A stretch of DNA of 64,000 bases from JAXGTO01 sp040774885 (GCA_040774885.1 JAXGTO010000003.1:14807-78806); one strand, 5' to 3'; shown: positions 16,956-26,203, counted from the first letter of the stretch. The notes: generated by a model from the sequence alone, not told the origin. Program-made: numbers and translations.

Positions 16956-18281
16956 CTAGGCTCGAGCGAATATGCTCACTACTTCAACGTGCGGAGTCTG
17001 GGGGAATAAATCGACGGGCGTCGCGCGGCTCAGGCGGTAACCGACCGATTCAAGCCGTGCCACATCGCGTGCCCAGGTGGCGTTGTCGCAACTTACGTAG
17101 GCCAAACGTGCGGGAGAGGCTGCGGCGATATCGTCAGGCACGCCTTCGGCCAGCCCAGCACGCGGTGGGTCCACCACCAAGGCATCGAGTTTGCCGAGCT
17201 CGGGGAGCTCGCGTGCGCTGTCGCCGCCGATGACGTCTATGTAGGCCCCCGCATCGTCTGCATTGCGTCTGAGGTCGCGAACGCTCGATGCCGCGCTTTC
17301 CACGGCGAACACTTCCAAAGCGGTTTGCGCCAGCGGAAGGGTGAAGGTGCCCACTCCGCAATAAAGGTCGGCAACGCGGCTTCCTTCGTCAAGCTCCAAA
17401 CCGGACAAAGCGGTTTCCACCAGAGTCTCTGCCTGTGCGGTGTTCACTTGGAAAAAACTCGGTGCGCTCACGCGGTAATCGATTCCGCAAAGTTGCTCAT
17501 GCCATGATCCTTGGCCCGATAGCACCTCAACCCCTTTGACCGCGCGCTGTTTTCCCGGGTCTGCCATCACGCGCACCACGCTGGTGGGTTTGACTGACTT
17601 TAGGGCGGCCGCGAGCGTTTTGGCCGCCGCAGCTCGGGGAAATGCTCCCGGCGGCGTCCAGAGGGCTACTTCCGTGCTCTTGGTGCGCAGGCTGTGGCGT
17701 ACGCCGACGCGATAGATTCCGAGGTCGCCGGTGCCTTCCACATAGCGAAGCGCTCCCTGCAGGGCAGCCGGCGCATGGGCGAGGGCTTTATGGGCCAGCG
17801 GGCATGCGGCAGGTGTCACCAGTTGGTCGGATGCATGCTTGTGGAATCCAAGGGTCAAACGTCCTGCAGCATCGCGATCCGCAGCCAGCTCGAGTTTGTT
17901 GCGGTAGCCCCATTCGCGTTTGCAGGGTACGCAATCGTCCACGATCTGCGCAATCCTATTCTCATCGAGCTTGGCAATGCGCTTCAGGCTCGATTCGATG
18001 TTCGCTTTCTTGGCCCGCATTTGGACAGGGTAGGCCACCTGCTGCCAAGGGCATCCACCGCATATTCCCGCACAAGCGCATGTTTCGGGAACACGCGATT
18101 CGGACGCTTCGATGATCTCAGCGAGCTCCGCTCGCGCAAAGCTTCCCTTGTCGGAGATGATATCCACGCGTACCAAATCGCCCGGAGCAGTGCCTTCGAC
18201 GAACACGGCCTTCCCGTTGGGGAGCCGGCCGATACCGGCCGCGCCGTTTGCGAGTGAATCGATGCGGACGTCGAATGGCAT
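16956..18281 (-). CDS. rlmD: 23S rRNA (uracil-5-)-methyltransferase, RlmD/RumA family
   Basis: 441 aa. An N-terminal TRAM domain (1-60) is followed by a [4Fe-4S] motif C68-x5-C74-x2-C77 with a distant fourth Cys in the TPAACPLAHKAL segment, then the SAM-dependent methyltransferase core: FFQVNTAQ, DLYCGVGTFTLPLA, VVDPPRAGL, and YVSCDNATWARD with the catalytic cysteine. The exact uridine target (U1939, U747 or a tRNA site) cannot be fixed from sequence. ATG preceded by AAAGGATTT. It is transcribed divergently from tRNA-Arg; TATTAT (18327-18332, minus strand) may be its -10. Confidence 0.93.
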   Translation of the reverse strand: MPFDVRIDSLANGAAGIGRLPNGKAVFVEGTAPGDLVRVDIISDKGSFARAELAEIIEASESRVPETCACAGICGGCPWQQVAYPVQMRAKKANIESSLKRIAKLDENRIAQIVDDCVPCKREWGYRNKLELAADRDAAGRLTLGFHKHASDQLVTPAACPLAHKALAHAPAALQGALRYVEGTGDLGIYRVGVRHSLRTKSTEVALWTPPGAFPRAAAAKTLAAALKSVKPTSVVRVMADPGKQRAVKGVEVLSGQGSWHEQLCGIDYRVSAPSFFQVNTAQAETLVETALSGLELDEGSRVADLYCGVGTFTLPLAQTALEVFAVESAASSVRDLRRNADDAGAYIDVIGGDSARELPELGKLDALVVDPPRAGLAEGVPDDIAAASPARLAYVSCDNATWARDVARLESVGYRLSRATPVDLFPQTPHVEVVSIFARA

Positions 18282-18335
18282 GCATAAATCCTTTGTGGTT
18301 TCGTGGTGCTTTCAGGGCGTTTTCACATAATAGCT

Positions 18336-18341
18336 TATAAT
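18336..18341 (+). promoter_or_regulatory. Consensus -10 box for tRNA-Arg
   Basis: Perfect TATAAT 13 nt before the tRNA 5' end. The -35 region is poorly matched. A divergent TATTAT for rlmD lies only 3 bases away, so the two promoters are packed back to back. Confidence 0.55.
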
Positions 18342-18354
18342 CATATTCGTTTGC

Positions 18355-18430
18355 GCCCTCGTAGCTCAGGGGATAGAGCGTCTGCCTCCGGAGCAGAAAG
18401 TCGCAGGTTCGAATCCTGTCGAGGGCACCA
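18355..18430 (+). tRNA. tRNA-Arg (anticodon CCG)
   Basis: 76-nt cloverleaf including an encoded 3' CCA. Acceptor arms GCCCTCG and CGAGGGC pair fully. The D arm has AGCTCAGGGGATAGAGC. The anticodon stem TCTGC/GCAGA closes the loop CTCCGGA, anticodon CCG (reads CGG). The T arm holds GGTTCGAATCC. Confidence 0.97.
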
Positions 18431-18509
18431 CAGACGACCGACGGGCCCGTTGCCCTGCCCAGGCAGGTGCGCGGGTGCCGATACCGTTCGATGAATCGAG
18501 GAGTGACAT

Positions 18510-19040
18510 ATGGCTCTCTACACGCCCGAATACCAGCCCAACGGCAACGAGGTTGCGGTCATCACCACGTCTAAGGGCACCATCAAGTGCAAGCTCGCCG
18601 GGGCTGACGCCCCCATCCATGTGGGAAATTTCGTCGAACTCGCCCAAAAGGGCTTTTATGACAATCTCAAGTTCCATCGCTATGTTCCGGGTTTCGTCAT
18701 CCAGGGCGGTTGCCCCAATACCCGCGATCTCGATAGCGATCAGGTGCGCGAGGCTGAAGGAAATCCGTTCGCCGGTTTGGGCACGGGCGGTCCGGGCTAC
18801 ACCATCAAAGGCGAGTTTGCCACCAACCCCAACAATTCCCATGAAGATGGGGCATTGGCCATGGCCCGCAGCCAAGATCCGAATTCCGCGGGTTCGCAAT
18901 TCTACTTGTGCCTCGGCCCCCAGCACTCGCTCGATTCCGGCTATACGGTATTCGGCCAGACCATCGAGGGCAAAGACGTCGTTGACAGCCTCCGTGTCGG
19001 CGATGTCATTGAAAGCGTGAAAATCGAAGGCGCAGAATAG
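18510..19040 (+). CDS. Cyclophilin-type peptidyl-prolyl cis-trans isomerase
   Basis: 176 aa cytoplasmic cyclophilin (no signal peptide). Core motifs are VGNFVELAQKGFYDNLKFHR (the family FxxLxxxGFYDGxxFHR), FVIQGGCP, GALAMARSQDPNSAGSQFY and YTVFGQTIEG. Strong RBS GAGGAGTGACAT precedes the ATG. It follows tRNA-Arg by 79 nt, a stretch in which no clear terminator was seen, and precedes a TPR membrane protein. Confidence 0.95.
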   Translation: MALYTPEYQPNGNEVAVITTSKGTIKCKLAGADAPIHVGNFVELAQKGFYDNLKFHRYVPGFVIQGGCPNTRDLDSDQVREAEGNPFAGLGTGGPGYTIKGEFATNPNNSHEDGALAMARSQDPNSAGSQFYLCLGPQHSLDSGYTVFGQTIEGKDVVDSLRVGDVIESVKIEGAE

Positions 19041-19079
19041 ACTGCGCATCGGGCAACACTAGCCAGACGAAGGAACAGC

Positions 19080-20450
19080 ATGAACAACGGACTTTTCCAG
19101 CAAGCCAAGACGGCATTTCGAAGCCGAGATTACGAGACCGCGCTCAATGAGTTCACCCAGTGCCTCCAAGACACGCACGTGGATCTCGAGCCGGGTGAGA
19201 TGGGTCTTCTGTACCATCAAATCGGCAACTGCCTGATGAAGCTTCATGACTTCGAAGAGGCCATTCACGCCTATACGCAGTCAACGGCCGATACCGCCTA
19301 TGATGCGGCCGGTGCCGTCAATTGCAATCTGGGTACGTCGTATGCCGCATTGCATGACTATGAAGATGCCGTTCAGCACTACGAGATTGCCGTTTCCGAC
19401 TCCAAGTACGGCACGCCTTACAAGGCATATCAAGGAATGGGCAAGGCGCTGCTCAAGTTGGGAAAATCAGCCGAAGCGGGAAGCGCGTTTCGTTCCGCTG
19501 CACTCGACGAGACCAATCCGAATCCTGCTCAATCTTTGCTCAACCTTGGAATCTGCTTCATGGCGCTCAATCGTCCCGCCGATGCGGTGGCTTCATACGA
19601 AAGCGCCCTGCAGTTCCACATGACATCCGAGACCAAAAACAAGCTTTACGCCAATCTCGGCCAGTCCTACACGGCCAACAACCAGATGCAGCAGGCTGTC
19701 GATGCGTTCGAGAAGTCTCTCTCCGATAAGACGTACTACCTCAACGATGCGGCGAGCGTCGACTATCAGAACGCCGTGGCCGCCATCGCCCAGGGCACGG
19801 CGGTCATGGACCCCGTTTCCCCCGTGGCTCCTTCTGCGCCCGCAACCGATGCCGCCGATATGTCCGGTCTCGATGTTCCCGCTGACGGTGCTCCCGTTTA
19901 CCATGAAACCGATTATCAGACGGCTGCCCAAGATCCGCAGAACTATGCCGAAAGCTATGGCGTGCAGGATCAATATGAAAGCGGCGACGATCGCTTTTTC
20001 AACGCTTCCGATGAAGAGCTCGAACAGTGGAGTCGCGGCGTGGCCAAACAGGATCGCAAGCGTCGCAACGTGGGGCTCAAGATCATCATCTTCCTCATCG
20101 TAGTCATCATCGCCGCCGCCATCGCCGGTATGTTCGCCTACAGCCAGGGCTATGGTTATCCCACGCAAGAGGCCGTTGCAAAGCAGCTTTTCTCCGATAA
20201 GACGACTGCTTCCACCACGTTGTTCGCCAGCGATCTCGATTCCTCTCAGATCGATACCATGCTTTCGCCCGTGGTCGAGGATTCCAACGTTCAGATAGAC
20301 GGAGTCGATCGTTCCATGAACTCCTCTTCTGTCTATGTCACCGCTTCCACGCCCGAGGGCGGATCCGTCCAATACAAGGTCACCATGGCCCGCAGCGGCA
20401 TCGGCTGGAAGGTCGCCAATATCGATCTTTATTTCGCCAGCCAGAATTGA
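19080..20450 (+). CDS. TPR-repeat membrane protein of unknown function
   Basis: 456 aa. The N-terminal half (about 5-230) contains five to six TPR-like helix pairs (for example YHQIGNCLMKLHDFEEAIHAY, NLGTSYAALHDYEDAVQHYE, NLGICFMALNRPADAVASYE). A Pro/Ala/Asp-rich linker (~240-320) leads to a basic KQDRKRRN, a single transmembrane helix (about 334-355) and a ~100-aa outside domain. The topology places TPRs in the cytoplasm and the C-terminal domain outside. It could scaffold an envelope complex; no enzyme motif is visible. RBS GAAGGAACAGC. Confidence 0.85.
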   Translation: MNNGLFQQAKTAFRSRDYETALNEFTQCLQDTHVDLEPGEMGLLYHQIGNCLMKLHDFEEAIHAYTQSTADTAYDAAGAVNCNLGTSYAALHDYEDAVQHYEIAVSDSKYGTPYKAYQGMGKALLKLGKSAEAGSAFRSAALDETNPNPAQSLLNLGICFMALNRPADAVASYESALQFHMTSETKNKLYANLGQSYTANNQMQQAVDAFEKSLSDKTYYLNDAASVDYQNAVAAIAQGTAVMDPVSPVAPSAPATDAADMSGLDVPADGAPVYHETDYQTAAQDPQNYAESYGVQDQYESGDDRFFNASDEELEQWSRGVAKQDRKRRNVGLKIIIFLIVVIIAAAIAGMFAYSQGYGYPTQEAVAKQLFSDKTTASTTLFASDLDSSQIDTMLSPVVEDSNVQIDGVDRSMNSSSVYVTASTPEGGSVQYKVTMARSGIGWKVANIDLYFASQN

Positions 20451-20528
20451 TCTGATTTCTGCAAACCGCATATCGGCAATTCAGCCGACGGCCCGATGCC
20501 GCCGGCTGCAACAGACGAAAGGAACCAC

Positions 20529-20933
20529 ATGTCAATCGAGAAAACCTATTCCATGATCAAGCCCGACGGCGTGCGCAACGGCCATGTCGGAGAGATCGTC
20601 AATCGTTTCGAGCGTGCCGGGCTGAGCATCGAGCGTATGGAAATGGGCATGGTCAGCGCCCAGCAGGCTGCTGCGAATTACGCCGAGCATGAAGGCAAGC
20701 CCTTCTATGACGGCCTCATCAGCTACATCACCAGCGGTCCCGTGGTCAAGATGGTCGTTTCCGGCGAAGGCGCCGTGGCCAAGTGCCGCAGCCTCATGGG
20801 TGCCACTAATCCCGCTGACGCTGCCCCTGGCACAATTCGCGGTGATTTCGGGTTGGTTATGGATGAAAATGTCATCCATGGTTCCGATTCGCCGGAATCC
20901 GCCGAGCGGGAGATCGGCATTTTCTTTGCATAA
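20529..20933 (+). CDS. ndk: Nucleoside diphosphate kinase
   Basis: 134 aa, the usual length. It balances NTP pools by ping-pong phosphotransfer through a histidine. Seen: EKTYSMIKPDGVRNGHVGEI, GATNPADAAPGTIRGDFG, and VIHGSDSPESAEREI with the active-site His. Start MSIEKTYSM chosen over the open upstream frame because of the AAAGGAACCAC RBS and the family N-terminus. Confidence 0.97.
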   Translation: MSIEKTYSMIKPDGVRNGHVGEIVNRFERAGLSIERMEMGMVSAQQAAANYAEHEGKPFYDGLISYITSGPVVKMVVSGEGAVAKCRSLMGATNPADAAPGTIRGDFGLVMDENVIHGSDSPESAEREIGIFFA

Positions 20934-20983
20934 GCGCCTTTGGCGCATAGTGCGCCATTGACGGACCCGGAAGGAGCAGCCGC

Positions 20984-22021
20984 ATGCTGTATCGCGTTAT
21001 CGATGCGACAGAAGTGGACAAGCTGGTTCGGGCATTCATGGAATCGTATACCGTTGTAGCCCCGGTCGCACATGACCAGGGCTACATTTTCGATACCATC
21101 GAATCGCCCGATGAAATGGTTCTCGACTACGACACCACGTTGTCGTCGCCCAAGAAGTACTTCCTGCCGCCCAGCGAAACGCTGTTTCGTTTCGATGCCC
21201 AGACCAACGAGGTGCTCGATTACACCGAGACCATCGAACCCCAGGTGCTTTTCGGGGTGCATACCTGCGACATCACGGCATTCAACCGCCTTGATTTGAT
21301 TTTCAAGGATTGCGAACGGCCCGACCCGTATTACGTCGCTCGTCGCAATGCCACTCTCATCGTGGGGATCAGCTGCATGCCCAGCGAAACCTGTTTTTGC
21401 AATCTGTGGGGGTCGGATGAGGTCCGCACCGGATACGACTTGTTCCTCCAAGATATCGGCGGCAAGTACCTGGTGAGCATTTCGGGTGTCGAGGCTGCCA
21501 ACGTACTTGAGTCGAATTGCGAATTGCGCGAAGCAACCGATGAGGAGCGCTTCGCTTTCCGCCAGGTAACCAGGAAGCGTCAGGAAAGCTTCAATCCCGA
21601 TATCCCCAAGATTCAAGAAGTGGCCATGTTGATGGACGCGTTCCACAGCGATCCCTTTTGGGATGAGCTTGGCGGCCGTTGCCTCGCGTGCACCGCATGC
21701 AGTGCCGTTTGCCCCAGCTGCTTTTGCTTCGATCTCGTCGACGACCTCGACCCCGATGGCGTCAACGGGTCGCGCCTTCGCGTGTGGGATGCTTGCACCA
21801 ACCCTGAATTCGCCCGCGTTGCCGGCGGCCATAACTTCCGCGACAGCGGACGCAATCGGGTACGTCATCGCATGTACCACAAGCTCAACGGTTTTTTGGC
21901 CAACCATGGCCAAATGCTGTGCGTTGGTTGCGGACGCTGCGTGAAGGCATGCAAGGCCCGCATCAATCCCATCGAAGTGCTCCATTTCTTCGAAGAGAAA
22001 GGGGCCGACGATGCAAACTGA
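20984..22021 (+). CDS. hydB: Group 3b [NiFe] hydrogenase (sulfhydrogenase) beta subunit, Fe-S protein
   Basis: 345 aa electron-transfer subunit related to HydB of Pyrococcus sulfhydrogenase and AsrA of sulfite reductase. Cysteine-rich sites are SCMPSETCFCNLWGSD in the first half, then CLACTACSAVCPSCFCFD and CVGCGRCVKACKARINP near the C-terminus, the last two being [4Fe-4S] ferredoxin motifs. It passes electrons between the hydrogenase small subunit and the flavin subunit. RBS AAGGAGCAGCCGC. It overlaps the next gene by 11 nt. The presence of both [NiFe] subunits downstream rules out a plain AsrAB pair. Confidence 0.9.
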   Translation: MLYRVIDATEVDKLVRAFMESYTVVAPVAHDQGYIFDTIESPDEMVLDYDTTLSSPKKYFLPPSETLFRFDAQTNEVLDYTETIEPQVLFGVHTCDITAFNRLDLIFKDCERPDPYYVARRNATLIVGISCMPSETCFCNLWGSDEVRTGYDLFLQDIGGKYLVSISGVEAANVLESNCELREATDEERFAFRQVTRKRQESFNPDIPKIQEVAMLMDAFHSDPFWDELGGRCLACTACSAVCPSCFCFDLVDDLDPDGVNGSRLRVWDACTNPEFARVAGGHNFRDSGRNRVRHRMYHKLNGFLANHGQMLCVGCGRCVKACKARINPIEVLHFFEEKGADDAN

Positions 22022-22922
22022 GATTGCGCCCGCTTCTGTTCGCGTGAAGCATCTCGACGCCTATAAAGCCCAGCCTACGGGCGAGGAGCTTTTTGCCGGA
22101 AACCCGTATCGTCCTTGGCCGGCGCGCATCACTTCCATCAAGCAGTTGACCGAGTATGAGCGGCTCTTCGAGTTCCGTTTTACCGATGAGCGCATTCGTC
22201 GTGCGTTCTGCCATCAGCCCGGCCAGTTCGTCGAAGTAAGCATCTTCGGTGTTGGCGAGGCTCCCATCTCCATCACCAGCTCTCCTTCGAAAGAGGGATT
22301 CTTCGAGTTGTGCGTCCGCCGCACGGGTGCATTCACGGAAGTTTTGCATGAAATGCAATGCGGCGACATCGTGGGTATTCGCGGGCCGTTCGGCCATGGC
22401 TTTCCCATTGACACTATGAGGGGCCATGACGTCTTGTGCGTGGCAGGCGGATTGGGCATCGCCCCGCTTCGCAGCCTGATCAACGACATTCACGACAATC
22501 GTTCCGACTTCGGCCAAGTTACCATCATCTATGGATCGCGCACTCCTTCCGAAGTTATGTTCCGCGATCAATTCGAGATGTGGCGCCACCGCCTCGATTT
22601 CGATTTGCATCTTACCGTCGACCACCCCGACGAAACTTGGGATGGAGCGACCGGTCTGGTGACGGTGCCTCTTTCCCAGATGGACCTCGATGCTTCCAAT
22701 ACCTATGGAGCCATCTGCGGGCCTCCGGTGATGTACCGCTTCGTCATCGATGAGATGCGCAAGAAGGGCATCAGCTACGACCATATTTTCATGTCGTTCG
22801 AGCGCAATATGAAATGCGGCATGGGCAAATGCGGGCATTGCCAGATCGGCCATCAATACGTTTGCAGCGATGGTCCCGTGTTCAATTACTGGCAGGCTAA
22901 AAACATTCAGGGGTCGATGTGA
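22011..22922 (+). CDS. hydG: Group 3b [NiFe] hydrogenase gamma subunit, FAD/NAD(P)-binding
   Basis: 303 aa ferredoxin-NADP-reductase-like subunit. The FAD domain includes GQFVEVSIFGVGEAPISITS; the nucleotide-binding half shows GGLGIAPLRSLI and VTIIYGSRTPSEVMFRDQF; the C-terminal cysteines CGMGKCGHCQIGHQYVCSDG bind a [2Fe-2S] cluster. This is the entry/exit point for NAD(P)H. Homologous to HydG of sulfhydrogenase and AsrB. Coupled to both neighbours (11-nt overlap before, 1-nt gap after). Confidence 0.92.
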   Translation: MQTEIAPASVRVKHLDAYKAQPTGEELFAGNPYRPWPARITSIKQLTEYERLFEFRFTDERIRRAFCHQPGQFVEVSIFGVGEAPISITSSPSKEGFFELCVRRTGAFTEVLHEMQCGDIVGIRGPFGHGFPIDTMRGHDVLCVAGGLGIAPLRSLINDIHDNRSDFGQVTIIYGSRTPSEVMFRDQFEMWRHRLDFDLHLTVDHPDETWDGATGLVTVPLSQMDLDASNTYGAICGPPVMYRFVIDEMRKKGISYDHIFMSFERNMKCGMGKCGHCQIGHQYVCSDGPVFNYWQAKNIQGSM

Positions 22923-22923
22923 T

Positions 22924-23742
22924 ATGAGGAATTACTGCAACAACGCGGCCAGCAATTCCGTTGAGCGCACCTGCACCCCCATACCTCGTGTGGTGGTTGC
23001 GGGTCTTGCCAGCTGTTTTGGCTGCCAGCTTCAGATTACCAACCACGAAAGCCACCTGACCGACATCCTCGGCCAGATAAACCTGCAGTATTGGCAGCTT
23101 GCTTCCAGCGAACCCATGCCGCAGGATTTCGATGTGGCCATCATCGAAGGTGCCGTGACTACTCAGGAAAGCCTCGAAACCGTCAAGGCGCTTCGACAGA
23201 AGGCTTCAGCCGTCATCGCCATCGGCGCTTGTGCCAATACCGCAGGCATTCCCGGCATCGCTGCCGGCGGCTATGACGATCGCCCTGCGGCTGTATATGG
23301 CGATGCGATACCCGAAGCGTGCGGCTCTCTTATGAGCCCGGTTTCCGTTCCCAGTGTCATCGACGTCGATTTCAACGTTCGGTGCTGCCCCATAGATTTC
23401 GACGACTTCGCCCATGTGCTCGAGGCTGCATTGTACGGCAGCAACCGTGCAGCGGTGAATCGCACTATGTGCGGTGCCTGCAAGCGCAATGAAACCACTT
23501 GTTTTTACTCTAAGGGACAGATATGCCTCGGCTTGGTTACGCGCGAATCGTGCGGTGCGCGTTGCGTCAATCTGGGGCGCCCCTGCAACGGCTGCGCGGG
23601 GCTTTCCCCTGACGCAAACTTGGAAAGCGCGCGTGAGGCCGTTGCCCGCTATGGCTGCTCGGTCGATGAATTCGATGAGCGCCTTGAACTGTTCAATGAA
23701 ACCAGCGGTCGTCTTCAAGACGCCGTTTCCGATCGCTCGTAA
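22924..23742 (+). CDS. hydD: Group 3b [NiFe] hydrogenase small (delta) subunit
   Basis: 272 aa small subunit without a TAT signal, so the enzyme is cytoplasmic. LASCFGCQLQ holds the proximal-cluster cysteines, with IGACANTAGIPG next; the C-terminal half has MCGACKRNETTC and CGARCVNLGRPCNGCAG for further clusters. Start MRNYCNNAASN set by proximity to the preceding stop codon; the frame is open further upstream. It belongs to the four-gene operon hydB-hydG-hydD-hydA order known for group 3b. Confidence 0.92.
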   Translation: MRNYCNNAASNSVERTCTPIPRVVVAGLASCFGCQLQITNHESHLTDILGQINLQYWQLASSEPMPQDFDVAIIEGAVTTQESLETVKALRQKASAVIAIGACANTAGIPGIAAGGYDDRPAAVYGDAIPEACGSLMSPVSVPSVIDVDFNVRCCPIDFDDFAHVLEAALYGSNRAAVNRTMCGACKRNETTCFYSKGQICLGLVTRESCGARCVNLGRPCNGCAGLSPDANLESAREAVARYGCSVDEFDERLELFNETSGRLQDAVSDRS

Positions 23743-23754
23743 AGGAGCCTAACC

Positions 23755-25038
23755 ATGGGCAAGGCCGCCATCAACGTAAACCATATCGCCCGCATCGAGG
23801 GCCATGGAAACGTGCATGTGGTCATCGAGGAGGGCAAGGTCACCGACGTTCAGATGAACATCGTCGAACCGGCCCGTCTATTTGAAAGCATGGTCAAAGG
23901 GCGCAGCTATTCCGAGATCAGCTATATTGCAAGCCGCATCTGCGGCATCTGCAGCGCCAGCCACGTGATCACCGACTTGCGGGCTATCGAAGCAGCTTTC
24001 GGCATATCGGTGAGCCAGCGTACCGATATGGTGCGCGACCTGCTGATATACGGTTCGTACCTTCAAAATCACGGAGCCCATCTGTTCGTGTTCGCCACGC
24101 CTGACTTCATCGGCGAGCCCAGTGTGTTCCCTTTGGCGCAAAGCGACCCCGAGCTGTTTGAAAAGGCCCTGGGGCTCAAAAGCCTGGGAAACGAATTGTG
24201 CACTGCCGTAGGCGGCCGTTCCATTCACCCCATTACCGCCGTCGTGGGCGGCTTCACCCATGAGATTTCGCCCGAAGAATACCTTGCCTTTGCAGACCGC
24301 ATGGAACAAGCCATTCCCTTTGCAGAGCAAACGGTCGACCTGTTCCGCGGCTTCAGGATTTGCGACATCCAGACCGAGGGCGATATGCTCGCTTTGAGCA
24401 CGCCGGGGTTCTATGCGATTTCTGGCGGGGAGCATCTCACTTTCGCCGGTACGGGGGAAGTCTTCGACGTTCAAGACGTTTTCGACCATATTCAAGAATA
24501 TCGCGTCGATCATTCAGCGGCGTTTTTCGCTCGACGTACTGCGACCCAGAAGCCATATATGGCATGCGCCCTGTCGCGCATCAACGCTTCGTGGGATACC
24601 TTGAGCCAGAGAGCCAAGGTGTGCGCCGCCAAAGCGGGGCTTCGTCCGCCCGAGCGCAATCCTATGATGAACAATATCGCCCAAGCCGTCGAGCTCGTCG
24701 ATGCGCTTCAGCGCTGCGCTGGGCTGTGCCGTCAGCTTGCGAAAGGGGAGGGCACCACGCTGCCCGAGCCGTTCGAGCCCAAGGCGGGTTACGCCATCGG
24801 GGCAACCGAAGCGCCGCGCGGCACCTTGTTCCATGAGCTCGAGTTCGACGAAGAAGGCCGCGTTCTCCATGCTTCCATCGTCACCCCCACGGCCCAGAAT
24901 CTGGCCAACATGGAAAACGACATCAGATTGTTGGCGGAATCGCTTGCCGAAAGCGGCACCGATGAAGATATCATCCGTTTCGAAATCGAAAAGCTCATCA
25001 GGGCTTACGACCCTTGTCTTTCTTGCAGCGTGCACTGA
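23755..25038 (+). CDS. hydA: Group 3b [NiFe] hydrogenase large (alpha) catalytic subunit
   Basis: 427 aa. The L1 motif RICGICSASH supplies Cys63 and Cys66, and the C-terminal DPCLSCSVH supplies Cys421 and Cys424, the four nickel ligands. The reading frame stops directly after that final histidine, so there is no C-terminal peptide for a maturation protease to remove, unlike most [NiFe] large subunits. RBS AAAGGAGCC precedes the ATG. The enzyme class couples H2 to NADP(H) reversibly, with side activity on sulfur. Hyp maturation genes are not in the window. Confidence 0.94.
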   Translation: MGKAAINVNHIARIEGHGNVHVVIEEGKVTDVQMNIVEPARLFESMVKGRSYSEISYIASRICGICSASHVITDLRAIEAAFGISVSQRTDMVRDLLIYGSYLQNHGAHLFVFATPDFIGEPSVFPLAQSDPELFEKALGLKSLGNELCTAVGGRSIHPITAVVGGFTHEISPEEYLAFADRMEQAIPFAEQTVDLFRGFRICDIQTEGDMLALSTPGFYAISGGEHLTFAGTGEVFDVQDVFDHIQEYRVDHSAAFFARRTATQKPYMACALSRINASWDTLSQRAKVCAAKAGLRPPERNPMMNNIAQAVELVDALQRCAGLCRQLAKGEGTTLPEPFEPKAGYAIGATEAPRGTLFHELEFDEEGRVLHASIVTPTAQNLANMENDIRLLAESLAESGTDEDIIRFEIEKLIRAYDPCLSCSVH

Positions 25039-25066
25039 GGCCGCTGCAATGGCGGGGGTGTGTATT

Positions 25067-25097
25067 TTGCCCTCGCCGTCTGCCCCTATGCTAGAAT
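25067..25097 (+). promoter_or_regulatory. Putative mreB promoter with extended -10
   Basis: TGCTAGAAT (25089-25097) is an extended -10 element. TTGCCC at 25067-25072 is a possible -35, but the spacing of 19 nt is long. Predicted leader of about 33 nt before the mreB ATG. Confidence 0.45.
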
Positions 25098-25136
25098 CGA
25101 TATTCGCATTCATTCGAGATCTAGGGGAAAACCTAT

Positions 25137-26189
25137 ATGTCGTTTTTAGATAAGTTCGGCGGCAGTGGCGCTTCGTCGTACGACATGGCAATTGACCTTG
25201 GCACGGCTAACACGCTGGTTGCCATAACCGGACAGGGCATCGTGATCAACGAGCCCTCCGTTGTCGCTATCGAAAAGAGCACGCATCGGGTGTTGGCAGT
25301 GGGCCATGAGGCCAAGAACATGATCAACCATACCCCGGATGCATTTTCTGCCGAGCATCCGCTTCATGATGGCGTCATCGCGGATTATGATGTTACCGAA
25401 GCCATGCTTTCGGCGTTCATCAACAAGGCTGCACAGCGCAAGTATCCCTGGCAGCCCAAGCCCCGCATCGTCGTTTGCATTCCCTGCGGCGCCACTTCCG
25501 TCGAAAAGCGCGCTGTATTCGAAGCTACCATCCAGGCAGGTGCGCGCCAGGCCTACCTTATCGAGGAACCCATGGCTGCTGCCATGGGCGCTGATCTTCC
25601 CGTCACCGAGCCGACTGGCTCGATGGTGGTCGATATCGGCGGTGGCACCACAGAAGTGGCCGTCATCTCATTGGGCGGTATCGTCACCAGCTCCAGCCTT
25701 CGTTTGGCCGGCAATCGCATGGATGAATCCATTGCCATGTATTTGCGCGATCTGCTGGGAATCAAAATCGGCGAGCGTACGGCCGAGGTCATCAAAATCA
25801 AGATCGGCTCCATCTTGCCGTTCGATGATGGTCGCGAGCGTGACATGATCATTTCCGGCCAAGACGTGCTCACCGAACAGCCTAAAGAAGTCACCATTCA
25901 GTCGGAAGATGTTCGCGCTGCCTTGCAGGCTCCAATCGACGAGATGGTCTTGCATATCAAGGAGACGTTCAAAAAGACCAATCCGGACTTGGCCAGCGAC
26001 ATCATTCAAAACGGAATCTTGCTCACGGGCGGCGGTGGCTTGCTTTCGGGACTCGATTCCTATCTTACGCAGCAGCTTGAGATTCCTGTTTGGGTCAGCG
26101 AGACCGCTCTTACCAATGTGGTTACCGGGTGCCTCAAAGTACTTGAAACACCTACGGCCCTCAAACAAACGCTCATGCGGTCCAAGTAG
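25137..26189 (+). CDS. mreB: Rod shape-determining protein MreB
   Basis: 350 aa actin-like ATPase organizing the elongation machinery. MAIDLGTANTLVAI is phosphate-binding loop 1, VVDIGGGTTEVAVIS loop 2, and LLTGGGGLLSGLD the adenosine motif. The PHDG/HPLHDGVIADYDVTE segment is typical. N-terminus carries a short amphipathic start (MSFLDKFGGSG). RBS AGGGGAAAACCTAT. First gene of mreBCD-PBP2-rodA. Confidence 0.97.
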   Translation: MSFLDKFGGSGASSYDMAIDLGTANTLVAITGQGIVINEPSVVAIEKSTHRVLAVGHEAKNMINHTPDAFSAEHPLHDGVIADYDVTEAMLSAFINKAAQRKYPWQPKPRIVVCIPCGATSVEKRAVFEATIQAGARQAYLIEEPMAAAMGADLPVTEPTGSMVVDIGGGTTEVAVISLGGIVTSSSLRLAGNRMDESIAMYLRDLLGIKIGERTAEVIKIKIGSILPFDDGRERDMIISGQDVLTEQPKEVTIQSEDVRAALQAPIDEMVLHIKETFKKTNPDLASDIIQNGILLTGGGGLLSGLDSYLTQQLEIPVWVSETALTNVVTGCLKVLETPTALKQTLMRSK

Positions 26190-26203
26190 GCCGTTTTTCC
26201 GTT

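Noticed and set aside
20934..20946. Terminator after ndk
   Set aside because: The GCGCC-TTT-GGCGC hairpin is short and no T run follows.
20723..21985. 420-codon open frame antisense to the hydrogenase beta subunit and ndk
   Set aside because: It is a high-GC shadow of two well-supported genes and shows no recognisable domain.
20984..22922. AsrAB anaerobic sulfite reductase
   Set aside because: No AsrC siroheme subunit follows; the next two genes are [NiFe] hydrogenase small and large subunits.
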